A DNA stretch of 64,000 nucleotides from JADHUC01 sp964617665 (GTDB lineage Bacteria > Planctomycetota > Planctomycetia > Pirellulales > Pirellulaceae). The notes under the pieces were generated by a model, which was not told where the DNA came from, searched no databases, and was given only the letters and a program-made list of their open reading frames with translations. The DNA lies in NCBI GenBank assembly GCA_964617665.1, contig CAZUAH010000004.1, forward strand, positions 1 to 64,000. The letters run 5' to 3'. Position numbers and translations under genes: made by a program. Below, piece by piece: positions 17,736-27,900 of the stretch (its first letter is position 1; each line of letters opens with the position of its first letter).

Positions 17736-20294
17736 TTAGAATGGTGTCTTGGGAATCACGTTCTGTGTGATGCGACGGTGTTTCTGAAAAATGGGAAAGG
17801 GCAACTCGTCTCCGCACACCGACGATACCGTATCGACCGGGCGATCCACAACCAGCCATACTTCGGTCGGCACCTTGCCGGTCAGATCACGGTTCTCCCT
17901 GTTCTCGCCATTTCTTGTGCCGATAATCGTGATGTTTCGTCCGCGGTATTCGCAGAGATCGTATCGAGCCAGCGTCCATCGAGTTGCTTCCTGTCGCTGA
18001 TCGGGAACAACCGACTTTCCGTCGATCCTCAAGGCAATCTCGATCGCTGCCCACGGCTGGACAAGCAAGTCAAAACGGGAGAATTCTTCGTCGGGGATGC
18101 TCAGCCTCAGCGAAAATGCTCCTTCCTCCGTTTCAGCCTGAAACTCCGGGAGTGGCTTGGGTTGCGCGGCTGATGCGACCGCAGGTAGCCCCCGTTCGAT
18201 TTCGAACACCATCACCGAGTCGCCGGGAATGGGAACGGCCATCGGTTGGCCGGAAACCAGTTTCCATGGCATTCGTTCGACGAAGGGATAGATCGTTCGG
18301 GCATGATAAGCCTCTCCGTCTTCGCCACGGAAATAGACGGATCGATCAAATGGAACGGTGAGTACCTGTTCACGGCGATCGGGATTGCGCACAGCCAGGA
18401 TCGCCCGCCCGTCGACCCAACTGACATAGCCGTAAGCTTCGCCCGAACCGGGATCGCCGCCGACGTAGACAGTGTTGATCAACCGGTCCTGATTCTCCTG
18501 GGCCCATGCCGCAGCCTTGCCCAATACCATCCAATGGTCGTCGTCGAGCAAGTCGGTAGTGACGTACAGTTCCTTGACGATCGTCCCACGCGCCAGATGC
18601 ATGACCACGTAGTCCGACCATTCGTGCAGCGGATCTTTGAAATCCGTATAAGGCTTCTTCCGTGAGTACAGAATGCCGTGCGTCATCAAGTTGGCCACCG
18701 GCAGAATCGGTCGGGGACACCGATCGGGATTGTTGAAGCTCTGAAAGATCCAGGAGTCCCGATAGGTCGTCGCGTTGTCGCGCAGTGAAACCTGTGGCCA
18801 CCGAGTATTGTTTCCGCCATCGCCCGACATCATCCACAGCGTATCGACATGCTGCAGCCACCACGGCGAGAACCAACTGCCGTTGGTGTAGTTCTGGAAT
18901 ACGGAAGGATGAAGGCTATATTCATACGCCAAGAGATCCAGAGTTACATCTAGACACCGTTCCCGGGCATGCCGTTCGGTGATGTAATGCGAAGTGAAAT
19001 TGTGGTTGAAATCGTGCTTGATGTAGTCAACGCCTGCGTCAACCAGCAGATGGCGAAGAGACTCTCTCAAGTCGGCCTGATACTTCGGATCGAGGATATC
19101 GAAGTAGTTCTTTCCCTGCATCCATCGTCGAGATCGTTCAAACTCGTCACGGTATGCCGAACGATAGCCAATCTGCTTTCCGCGGGAGACGTTGCTGTTT
19201 GTGCCATCGATGGCGATCCAGATTCCCAACTTTGTGCCGAGCTGTTCCAGTGCCCGCTGGATCTCCGGAAGCGGCTCGTGGGTATCGTTATCCTGCGGTT
19301 GGTAGATGTAATCATACGTCTTGCCGTCCTGCCAACCGTGATCGGGAACCATGGCGTCCAGGTGGGCTCCGTGTTTCGCCAGATTCTCGAAAATGGGGCG
19401 AGCCGTCTTCTCGACGAAGTTCTCGAGCGTAATGAACTTCGCTTCGCTGCTGTACCAGTTGTTGAAGTGTAGGTGACTGCGCGTCGGTTTGCGAGTTTCG
19501 GCGATGTAATCGAGTAGACCCAACTCGGCGCTCTCGCCCGGAATCCGGCTGATTCCGACAACGGATCGCTTGCTGATAATGCCCCAGGAGCCATCGTTCC
19601 GCTCGCGGGCGTAACCGGGAAAATGGAACAGCGTGACCAGCCCCTTACGCGGAGCGAATTCCTTGTCCCGGCCCTTCAAGTCCACGTCGTAGAACCAGCG
19701 ATAGTTGTAGTCCGGTTCGACGCATCCATTGCTGTGCCAGCTGTAGAAACCTGGGTAGTCGACACCGAAGAACCAATTCCCTACGAACACCGGTTGTCCG
19801 AACCCGCCTCGTGAAGCTCCTTGTCCAGTCGAGAACCGTTCAACCTGCAGGCGATCAATCAGCTCACCCGAGTTCATCGCCAGCGAGACCGTTTTGTGGA
19901 GAAATGGTCCAGCGCCCAAAGTATAGGTAACGACCACCTGTTTCGGAGCCGGCGCTGGCAAAGGCACGCGTTGCCAGTACTGGATGCGGGCCGATGTCAC
20001 TCCGTCAACTTCATCGCAATCCGGCAATTCGGTTGCCACATAATCGCTGATCGTCCATCCCACGTCCGAATCGAGCGGCAGAATATGGAATTCGTCACTT
20101 GTGGTCGCGATCGTGTCACTGCCATCAGCCCGAGCAAAACGCACGGTGCGCCAAGTCCCGTCGATTAGTCGCAGTTCGCGCAAAACATATTCGTTTCGAA
20201 GGACCAGCGAGTCGGTCTCTGCCGCCGAAGAAGAACGCATCAGCGTCGCAATGATCAGCGCGACAGCCAGACCGACTACTCGAAACTGATGCAT
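17736..20294 (-). CDS. secreted clan GH-D glycosidase (alpha-galactosidase-like)
   Basis: An 852-residue protein whose probable start is ATG 20294, which opens a signal peptide (MHQFRVVGLAVALIIATLMR); a start at 20342 would bury it. An N-terminal beta-sandwich (to about residue 280) precedes a TIM barrel with HLDAMVPDHGWQDGKTYDY, LGIWIAIDGTNSN, YIKHDFNHNF (K-x-D, the expected nucleophile Asp) and WLQHVDTLWMMSGDGGNN. A C-terminal sandwich ends the protein. This order is that of GH36/GH27-type alpha-galactosidases, although the diagnostic GH36 cysteine loop is not present, so the substrate could be another alpha-hexoside or 6-deoxyhexoside. It is the first gene of the sulfatase/fucosidase locus, directly abutting the next sulfatase. 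Confidence 0.68.
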   Translation of the reverse strand: MHQFRVVGLAVALIIATLMRSSSAAETDSLVLRNEYVLRELRLIDGTWRTVRFARADGSDTIATTSDEFHILPLDSDVGWTISDYVATELPDCDEVDGVTSARIQYWQRVPLPAPAPKQVVVTYTLGAGPFLHKTVSLAMNSGELIDRLQVERFSTGQGASRGGFGQPVFVGNWFFGVDYPGFYSWHSNGCVEPDYNYRWFYDVDLKGRDKEFAPRKGLVTLFHFPGYARERNDGSWGIISKRSVVGISRIPGESAELGLLDYIAETRKPTRSHLHFNNWYSSEAKFITLENFVEKTARPIFENLAKHGAHLDAMVPDHGWQDGKTYDYIYQPQDNDTHEPLPEIQRALEQLGTKLGIWIAIDGTNSNVSRGKQIGYRSAYRDEFERSRRWMQGKNYFDILDPKYQADLRESLRHLLVDAGVDYIKHDFNHNFTSHYITERHARERCLDVTLDLLAYEYSLHPSVFQNYTNGSWFSPWWLQHVDTLWMMSGDGGNNTRWPQVSLRDNATTYRDSWIFQSFNNPDRCPRPILPVANLMTHGILYSRKKPYTDFKDPLHEWSDYVVMHLARGTIVKELYVTTDLLDDDHWMVLGKAAAWAQENQDRLINTVYVGGDPGSGEAYGYVSWVDGRAILAVRNPDRREQVLTVPFDRSVYFRGEDGEAYHARTIYPFVERMPWKLVSGQPMAVPIPGDSVMVFEIERGLPAVASAAQPKPLPEFQAETEEGAFSLRLSIPDEEFSRFDLLVQPWAAIEIALRIDGKSVVPDQRQEATRWTLARYDLCEYRGRNITIIGTRNGENRENRDLTGKVPTEVWLVVDRPVDTVSSVCGDELPFPIFQKHRRITQNVIPKTPF

Positions 20295-20472
20295 CTGCCA
20301 AATACCCAGAAATGGAGTTTTCGCTACTTCATCTTGCGCCAAGCCGCGGTCGCGGACCCTGAACAGTCATTATACAACATTTGTTGTTGCGTTCTGAGTG
20401 GCCATCCAGCTCCGGATCACCGCAGGTCTTCTACCACTGCAAACACGTCGGTGGTGGGTCTGAGGCAAGCAA

Positions 20473-21249
20473 CTACGGAACGCGACACTGAGAGAGGAAC
20501 TGCCAGATCTGTTCGTTAATCCCTTGCCGGCCAGCCCAAGCGTGTCCGAGTCCAGGTACTTCGTAGTACTCGGAAGGGTGACCTTCGCGTCGGAAACACT
20601 CGTATGCCGAACTAACAACATCCGGTGGTACCTGCCTGTCGTCGGAGCCGACGATGAACAGCATCGGAGTTTTGTGATCGGCGTGAATCCCTTCGTCAGG
20701 AAGCGGTCTCGGCAACCAGCCCGAGTGTACAGCAGCCGCGGCCAGCTTCCGACTGCGTTTGGCAACCAGGAGATTCACGAAAGCTGCCCCTTGAGACATA
20801 CCGGTTGCGTAGACGCGACGTTCGTCGATGTTGTACCGCGGGATGAGTTCATCACACACGGCGTCGAAGAAGTGCAAGTCAGGGTCGGCGCACTCAGGGT
20901 TTTCAGGCGGAATGAAGGGAGGCCAGGAAAGGTACCTGCCCTCGAGGTAAACGAGGTAGAAGCCTCTGTCCGCCGCCAGCCAGTCGAGTTGCGTGTATCT
21001 GGACATGTCTTCCGCCGAGTCCCCCGCGCCAGGAAATGCAAACAGCAAAGGCGAGGGGCTGCTTTCTTCCAGTGATTTGGGAATAACCAAACGGTACTGA
21101 CGTTTCATTCCTCGAACGTCGATCGTCTGCTCGCGAAGCACCACCACCTGTGGACCGATGGGAATCACGTGCCATGCCACCACTGCACAAACGGCGAACG
21201 CAAGCATCGCATAACATATTCGCCGAATTGCTGGAAGCTTCGATTTCAC
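20473..21249 (-). CDS. membrane-anchored or secreted PHB-depolymerase-type esterase (alpha/beta hydrolase)
   Basis: The real gene is the last 258 codons of a much longer open frame. A GTG at 21249 is preceded at 5 nt by GGAGG and starts KSKLPAIRRICYAML, followed by a hydrophobic AFAVCAVVAWHVIPI segment (signal anchor or signal peptide). The hydrolase domain has PLLFAFPGAGDSAEDM (oxyanion region), the nucleophile elbow ATGMSQGAAF with catalytic Ser, VGSDDRQVP (Asp) and VPGLGHAWAG (His). This is the LpqC/feruloyl-esterase/PHB-depolymerase family, which hydrolyses carbohydrate-linked or polyester ester bonds. Codons before 21249 overlap the diheme gene and read as arginine-rich shadow sequence. 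It is 110 bp after the NPCBM-HzsA gene and on the same strand. Confidence 0.8.
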   Translation of the reverse strand: MKSKLPAIRRICYAMLAFAVCAVVAWHVIPIGPQVVVLREQTIDVRGMKRQYRLVIPKSLEESSPSPLLFAFPGAGDSAEDMSRYTQLDWLAADRGFYLVYLEGRYLSWPPFIPPENPECADPDLHFFDAVCDELIPRYNIDERRVYATGMSQGAAFVNLLVAKRSRKLAAAAVHSGWLPRPLPDEGIHADHKTPMLFIVGSDDRQVPPDVVSSAYECFRREGHPSEYYEVPGLGHAWAGRQGINEQIWQFLSQCRVP

Positions 21250-21359
21250 GATGGCCTCCGAAGCAACGGGTGATGAGGCCCTCAGAAGCAACATGGTCCA
21301 TGTCCAGGACGTTACTAGCGAACAAGGTTGAGGCAGCAACTGCAGTGGCGCGTTGCAGC

Positions 21360-24300
21360 CTACTCCAGGATTGCGTGGGCGATCTCGCCTCGGAGTTGGG
21401 CTTCGCCTGGCTCCTTCTCGAACACGCCATAGAACATCGAGCAGCAGTCGAGCCACAGTGTCAGGCGATGGAAGTCTTCCTCGGAAAGCTCTACATCGTG
21501 ATGACCTTCTTCCAGCATCTCGACGAGCTTCGAGCCGCGTGCACCGAATTGGCCACTCAGCGTACGATAGCTGTCGCCGTAGCTGGTGAAGCCGTAGTTC
21601 ACCAGTGTGTTGTACGAGGCGTAGAACTTGTTCGCGATCGGTTCCCGCGCAAGATTCGGCGCTTTCTTGTCTTTGTTTTCCTGGTGACACTTGACGCAAT
21701 TGCGGTCGAGTACGGGCTGGACGAGACGCGGGTAGCTGAACGGATTCGAACCATCTACGTCGGGCTTCGGCCTCGATGGTGCTCGACGCAACGCCAGCGG
21801 CAGCATGGCTGGCGGTTCGCTTGCTTGCGATTTGTGTTCGTGACAGCCCTGGCAGACCAACTGCTCGCCGTGCCGAGCGTGGGTCGCCGAACGCATCGAG
21901 TTGATTGCCATGCCGCGCTCGTCGAGTGCCTGGAAAAACAGCTCGCGATAGGCCGGCACGGTGAAGTGCGCACTGCCGTCTTCTTCGACGGGCACGGTCC
22001 CGAGCACCCAGCGGCACGGCACGACCGAGTCTTTGGCCTCGGCAATCCGCTTTCCAGTTTCGTGCGGGCGCAAGCCGCCACTGGGCACAGCGCACGGCAA
22101 GAGCTGTAAAATGCGCAGCGAGTGGATCTCTGTGCCCTCGGGCCAATCCTTCTGATTGTCGTAGACATCGATGACAGCCATCGTCGCCTCACCTTCATCG
22201 CCAATGCTGATCGCCTTGCGGTCCCGGACCTCCGCGAGCGACGTGGCCGGCGCGGGGGGCAACGTCTGTGGCCGCAACGGGATCGGATTCATGCAGCCAA
22301 TATCGGGATCGCGGTACAGCAGCTCTTTGTTGCCGAAGGCGTCCACCAAATAGATGCCGTAGTTTTCACCAGGGCGTCTGAGGGACGCGCCGCTCATGGC
22401 GGCGTCGTACACGCAAAGGTGGTAGTTCTCGCTAAGCGGCCACGGCGTACTGTAGACCTGCCGGCCGCCTTGGCTTTCCGGGAATCCTACCTCGGGCGTA
22501 AAGCGGCGTACTGGCCCCATGCCGTCGTCGTCCGGAGCCTTCGGGTTGATGATAACGATCGAGCCGTAAGCCTGACCGTGATGTGGCGCGGCCAAGCCGA
22601 CATACTTCGCTGACCCAGGAATCGCCCGCACGTACAGTTCCATGTCGGGACGGGCCTGGCGCGGGGCGTAGTTGCCGTGCAGCGGGCGCGGGTCGCGCCC
22701 GTCGAGCGTAGTGATCCAGGGCATATGCGCAATGCAACCGTGGCGGTCTACGTAATCCCAGCGTGTCCAGACGATGCGACCGTCGTGCGATACGCTGGGG
22801 TGCCACTCGTTGCTGTCGTGGAAGCTCAAACAGTTGATACCGCTGCCGTCAGGATTCATGTCGTACAGGTTGTACAGTGGGCAGGCGCGGCCACAGCGCA
22901 GGTAGCCGCCGCGGCGCTCGCTAATGAACGCCAGCCGGCCATTGGGCAACCAGCACGGGTCGAAATCGTTCCAGGTACCGTCCGTAAGTTGCTCGAGCCC
23001 CGTGCCATCCAGGTTGACCTTGAAGATGTGGTAACAACGCTGCGTGTCCCAGTGGCCGCGCGTTGGGTCTTCGTGGAAGATTTGCTCCTTGCCGCCTTTG
23101 CGCTCGACGTAGGCAAACGCGACCTGCTGGGCGTCGGGCGAGAGCGCGGGTGAGAGGAACGAACCGCCCTCGGCGTCTACGCCACTGAATGTTCGTTGGC
23201 CGTCGTAGCGGAGGCTGGGCCGCTCGACGCTGCCGCCGCTGAGTCTCTGGCCTTTGAGGCGGCCGATTTCGCAAATCGAGTCTCCCAGGATGTCGCGCAC
23301 TTGCGGATCAGGGCCAAAGGCGTCTTCAAGCACATGCAGACCACCGCCGGGGTTCTGGACGATGCCGTAGAATTGGTCGCACATGTGATGGTAGAAGGCG
23401 CGGTGCCGTTTGATGAAAACCAGATCCTGGAAGTCGAGCAACGGGTTGGCAAACGCGATCTGGCGGCGGAGCCGGCAGATGTCATGGTGCAATGCGCGTC
23501 GCGCATCGGTGTCGATGACAGGCGTGTCCGCTGCGGACTGTTGGAGCTTCGCAAGTGGCGCGTCGAAGGCGGCCACCTTCGCTCCAGCCAGTTTCTTCAG
23601 GTCGGCCAGCAGTGCCGCCGTCCGTCGCAATACGATATCGGTGGGATCACGGTCGGTTTCGAGCACAAGCGCCGTACGGTTGAACACTTGGCTGGCGATC
23701 TCCTCGGCGGTCGATCGTTCTGTGGGAACGTAGGTTGTGCCGTTCCAGGCTCTTTCGCCCGTAGCTTTGCTCAGTACCGCGCGCTGCCGGATGTCGTGCC
23801 CGAGGGTCGCGAATTGATGATCGAGCTCCCCGGCCTGAACGACGCGGGCACGCAGTTGGTTCCAGCGTGCGTCCTCAACCGGTGCTTTGGCGGCCACGAG
23901 TTCGGCGAGTTCCTTCTCAAAGGCCGCCTTTACCTCCGCGCCGGAAAGTGTCCTCAGCATCGCGGCGCAGCCGCGATGACGGCAAGCGCGGACGTAGAGG
24001 TCGAGCCAACGCGCGTCGCCGGCGGCAGCTTTCGCCGCAATGAGCGTATCGAGTTCAGCTCGCATTGGCGAGTCGGATGCGGCTCCCCGTAGAGCGCGAC
24101 TGACGATTTCCTGCTCCAACGAACCCGTCTTGCGTCGACCAAACCACGCCGCGATACCGTCGGCACCGGCGTCCGTGTGCAGCCATCCGCTCTGCAGGGG
24201 AAAGTCGCTCGCCAAGTCCGACCAAAACGTCGGTAGCGGCACGGGGGACGAGAGCACCTTGAAACGCACGAGACCTGCCGCGCGGTCTTTGTCCTCGCCA

Positions 24301-24827
24301 ACGAATGCCTCGAACCGCTCATACTTGCCGTCCAAGGTGAATGTCAACTCGCTATCGGCGTGGACCCAGAAACCGAACTCGAATTGGCGGTCACCCACGA
24401 TCAGAGGATGGTTCTGCCAGTTCTTGTCCACAAGCAACTGGCCCCAACCGACACTGACTTTGGTAGGATCAAGATTGGTGAGCTTGGTGACGGTCCCATC
24501 TTTGGCGATCAGTTTCGGTTCGCCCCAAATGTTGCAGTTCGCGGGACCTTTTTCGCAGATGGTGAGCAGCCGCATTTCGTTCAAGCCAGCAATGTCGACC
24601 ACGACCTGCTTTGCAGGGCCACTGCCATCGATCCGCCCGCTGTCAAAGGGCATGAACAACGAGTCGCGTGCAGCGGCCTGTTCCGCTTCCGGAGATTGTA
24701 GGTAGCTGGCCCGCATGGCCGCCATCGTCTCGGCCCAGGATGATTCCTTCGCATAGTCCGTTGCCCCAGCCGAGCCGGCAGCGTTCAGGATCATGATGGC
24801 CGTGACGATCAATGATAAGCGTTTCAT
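21360..24827 (-). CDS. secreted NPCBM + HzsA-related diheme protein
   Basis: A 1155-residue secreted protein (signal peptide MKRLSLIVTAIMILNAAGSA; GGAGG upstream of ATG 24827). Residues about 60-200 look like an NPCBM carbohydrate-binding domain (VVVDIAGLNEMRLLTIC, HPLIVGDRQFEFGFWVHADS, FEAFVGEDKD). From about 455 it follows the HzsA-like propeller, with NPLLDFQDLVFIKRH near 461 and CWLPNGRLAFISERRGG. Two heme sites, C992-Q-G-C-H996 and C1044-V-K-C-H1048, end the protein. The NPL..F..LVF.KR signature and the paired heme sites at about 52-55 residues spacing are shared with the LamG version at 7967-11287, so the two are paralogs with different N-terminal binding domains. Function is unknown; electron transfer outside the cell and glycan binding are inference. 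Confidence 0.8.
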   Translation of the reverse strand: MKRLSLIVTAIMILNAAGSAGATDYAKESSWAETMAAMRASYLQSPEAEQAAARDSLFMPFDSGRIDGSGPAKQVVVDIAGLNEMRLLTICEKGPANCNIWGEPKLIAKDGTVTKLTNLDPTKVSVGWGQLLVDKNWQNHPLIVGDRQFEFGFWVHADSELTFTLDGKYERFEAFVGEDKDRAAGLVRFKVLSSPVPLPTFWSDLASDFPLQSGWLHTDAGADGIAAWFGRRKTGSLEQEIVSRALRGAASDSPMRAELDTLIAAKAAAGDARWLDLYVRACRHRGCAAMLRTLSGAEVKAAFEKELAELVAAKAPVEDARWNQLRARVVQAGELDHQFATLGHDIRQRAVLSKATGERAWNGTTYVPTERSTAEEIASQVFNRTALVLETDRDPTDIVLRRTAALLADLKKLAGAKVAAFDAPLAKLQQSAADTPVIDTDARRALHHDICRLRRQIAFANPLLDFQDLVFIKRHRAFYHHMCDQFYGIVQNPGGGLHVLEDAFGPDPQVRDILGDSICEIGRLKGQRLSGGSVERPSLRYDGQRTFSGVDAEGGSFLSPALSPDAQQVAFAYVERKGGKEQIFHEDPTRGHWDTQRCYHIFKVNLDGTGLEQLTDGTWNDFDPCWLPNGRLAFISERRGGYLRCGRACPLYNLYDMNPDGSGINCLSFHDSNEWHPSVSHDGRIVWTRWDYVDRHGCIAHMPWITTLDGRDPRPLHGNYAPRQARPDMELYVRAIPGSAKYVGLAAPHHGQAYGSIVIINPKAPDDDGMGPVRRFTPEVGFPESQGGRQVYSTPWPLSENYHLCVYDAAMSGASLRRPGENYGIYLVDAFGNKELLYRDPDIGCMNPIPLRPQTLPPAPATSLAEVRDRKAISIGDEGEATMAVIDVYDNQKDWPEGTEIHSLRILQLLPCAVPSGGLRPHETGKRIAEAKDSVVPCRWVLGTVPVEEDGSAHFTVPAYRELFFQALDERGMAINSMRSATHARHGEQLVCQGCHEHKSQASEPPAMLPLALRRAPSRPKPDVDGSNPFSYPRLVQPVLDRNCVKCHQENKDKKAPNLAREPIANKFYASYNTLVNYGFTSYGDSYRTLSGQFGARGSKLVEMLEEGHHDVELSEEDFHRLTLWLDCCSMFYGVFEKEPGEAQLRGEIAHAILE

Positions 24828-24961
24828 GGATTCCTCCAGTGGTGTTGTAGTTCAGCCGACGACAATTGTCGCGTCATCCGCTCCCATCTAGTGTAACACG
24901 GCAACCGAATCGCATGCGATACTTCTTCTTGCTCACATCGCACTCTCATGAGGACGGATTT

Positions 24962-27900
24962 TCACCGTTCGCCGATTGAAACCAGCGTCCCGCTGACAGT
25001 CGACAAGTACAGCCGTCCGCCGGCGATGGCCATGCCGTCGTACACGGGCGCGGCGTCGAGCTTCAATTCGGCCTTCTTCACGCCGTCGTCGGTTGATAGC
25101 GCGAACAGTACGCCGCCGCGCTTGCCCTCGTAAGCAGCCCAGGGCTCTTCGGGGTCCAGCATATCCGGCGTTCCCGCACACAGCAGCGTGGGGCCGCCGA
25201 CCGCCATCGCTGTTACGCGAATCGGAAGCGGCAGGGACCATCGCACCTGCTTCGGCTTTGGCCATACCGTGGTGTTTAGCTTGTTCTTCCTGCCTGATTC
25301 CGGCGCAGTGGTCGGCGTGCGGTCGGTCGCCACGATCTGGTAGGCGTCTGTGCCGGGTTCGATGTAGTTTCCATGCCCGCGCGACTTGTGGACGCGAACC
25401 GAGTAGACGCCTCCGTCGTCGTGCACCAGCAGTTCGCCCTGATCGCGACCGTCGACCAACCAGACGGTGCGGTTAAACCACGAGTCGTCCAGCATACCGG
25501 CGGTCGCGCCGACGCGCTGTCCCCAACCCGCTTTGGCCTCGTCCGTTCCGAACAGCTGAAGATGCCGCATGTACACACCATCGCCTTCACTTACCAGCAA
25601 GTCCGACAATACCCCAGTGTCGTCGCTCTGGTTTCGGCCGGTGTCCACGGGCATGTCCTGCTGGTGCGCGATTAGCCGCTCGTCGAGTACCTTGCCCGTC
25701 GCGGCGTCCAAACAGCACGCCATGATGCCGCCGTCCAAGAACGAACTCCGTCCCGCCGTTGCGTAGACCTTACCATCGCGAACCAGCACGCCGCCGTGCA
25801 CAGGCCAAGCCGATTCCAGACCACCATGAGCTATAACCAGACGGTCCTCCGGCGCAGCGTGAAAACGCCACATCATGGCTCCGTCCGACATCCGCAGACA
25901 ATACACCCAGCCGCTGCGACAGCCAAATATGGCCCGCCCGTTCCAGACGGTTGGCGGAGTGTCCACTCGCCCCGCGGCCACGTAGCTCCACTGCTGCCCG
26001 CCTCCATCGACGTCCAAGGCGTGTACCGTATGGGCATCAATGGAGGACACAAGCACCTTTCCTTCGGCCACAACCGGCGCGCTGATCCGCCCGCCAGGCA
26101 GCGTCGTCTTCCATACACCCTTCAGGTTCGACGGGGCTGGGCCATCGGCGCAGCCCGTCCGATCAGCATCGTGTCGATAGGTGGGCCAGGAAGAAGACTG
26201 AAGGCTAGAGACTGAAGGCTGAAGGTCGGATGCATCGTACGCTGATCCCCGCTCCAAACGTTTTCCGGCTCTGGACTCTAGACTCTTGTCTCTTAACTCT
26301 CCCGCCGGTCCCAGTGCGTAGAATCCGTTCAGCTTCGATGTGATATAGCAGTCGCATGGGTGCGGTGTGGAGTAGAGCAGCCCATTACATGGCAACACGC
26401 CGTATCGGCACGTGCCGCGGACCCAGTGGTTTCGGTCCACGTCACCCGAGGCCCAATCCACAAACTCCACGCCGCGGTAGCTGGTCATCAGAAACCGTTC
26501 CGTCGCCTTGTTGCGGTAGCAGCGATGGTGATGGCCGTTATCGAGTGCCTTTTCAGTCAAAACGCGGCGCTTCTCAACTCCGCTGATCGGTTCCAGCCCG
26601 ACGATCGACATCGTCTCCTTGTCGTGTACCCAAACAAGCCCCTGCGCAACGAACACGTCCGGTACGCAGAAGTGGCCCCAGTTTCCGCAGCGGTACTCCC
26701 ACAGCGGCTCGCCCGTCTTCCTCGCGTACGCTTGCAGCCGAGCCTTGATCACCCGCCAGCCGATCCGCTTCTGAATCGGCTCCAGTTGGCACAGCAGGAC
26801 CACATCGTCGGTCGCCACCAGCGTGCACATCTCCGACATGCGATGATGGTACCGGGCGGTGTAATCGGAGCTCTCCGGTCGGGGCGAGCGCCAGAGCTGC
26901 TGCCCCGTCTGTAGGTCAAGGCTGACCACCGCGTCGCGGTCCAGTAGGAATATTTGATTGCCGAGCGCCGCCAGCAGTAAGTGCGTCACCCGTTCCCCCG
27001 GACCGGTTTTTGCGCTGTTGCCGACAAAGTCCCCCTCTGACCACTGCTGTGTGCCCGTCTTCGCGTCGAACACGGCCAAGTACTTCCTGACCGGTGGCTT
27101 GTCCTTCACCTCGCCAGGTCCTTGCGGCTCTTTGTTGATCGACAGGATGAGCAAACCGTCCTGGTACAGAATCTCGTCGGTCAACTCCGTACCTTCGTAT
27201 TGCTTGACGACCTCGCCGGTGGCGGCGTCCAGGGCTGTCAACGCCGCGTTGAAGCCAAGCGTTACGTAGACGCGGTCGTCGACGGCAACCAATCGCTTGG
27301 GCACGTTGTTGGGCTGGTTGAATCGCTCGTTCCAGATCGTACTCCATTCTTGCCACCCCCAATCAGTGATCGGCTTACGCCATAGCTCGATGCCGTTAAA
27401 CGCATCGCGGGCCACCAGGAGCCACTTATCCGGCGTCGTGCCCGCCATGGCAGGCGGACCTTCGTCGACGATTGTGAACACTCTCCCGTTCGCCGAGACC
27501 ATTGCGCTGACACCGGGCACCGTATTGTGATGCCTCGACCACATCGGTCCCGCCATCCACTGGAACCGCCGCGGCGGGCCGACGACTTGGTCGCGCCCTA
27601 CGGCGTTTCCGCTCGGATCGTGCAGCCAGTGCGTCCATTCATCGATCTTCGCTGAGGCCGGTTTTGTGAACATCGCGAAACCGTCTCCGATGCGGGATAC
27701 GGGATGTGGGATACGCGATAGCCACCCCTCAGTGCCCTTTTCCCGCACCACAGCCACACCGCGCGGTGTTAGAACGCGCAGAATCTCGCTTTCCGTATCT
27801 CGTATCCCGCATCTCGTATCAACCACTACCAAGTTCACAAGGTCGCTGGCATAGGGCAGTTGCGAGCCGTACAAAACGTCAACACTCACCAGTCCATAGA

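Noticed and set aside
21250..22146. N-terminal 299 codons in frame with the esterase
   Set aside because: Arginine-rich sequence overlapping the diheme gene in another frame; the esterase has its own GGAGG/GTG start.
7967..24827. Hydrazine synthase / anammox gene set suggested by HzsA-like proteins
   Set aside because: No HzsB, HzsC, hydrazine dehydrogenase or multiheme partners are present; HzsA-related secreted proteins occur in ordinary planctomycetes.
27689..27817. CRISPR-like array from repeated GATRCGG units
   Set aside because: Units are 7 bp, degenerate and without spacers, and lie inside a coding gene.
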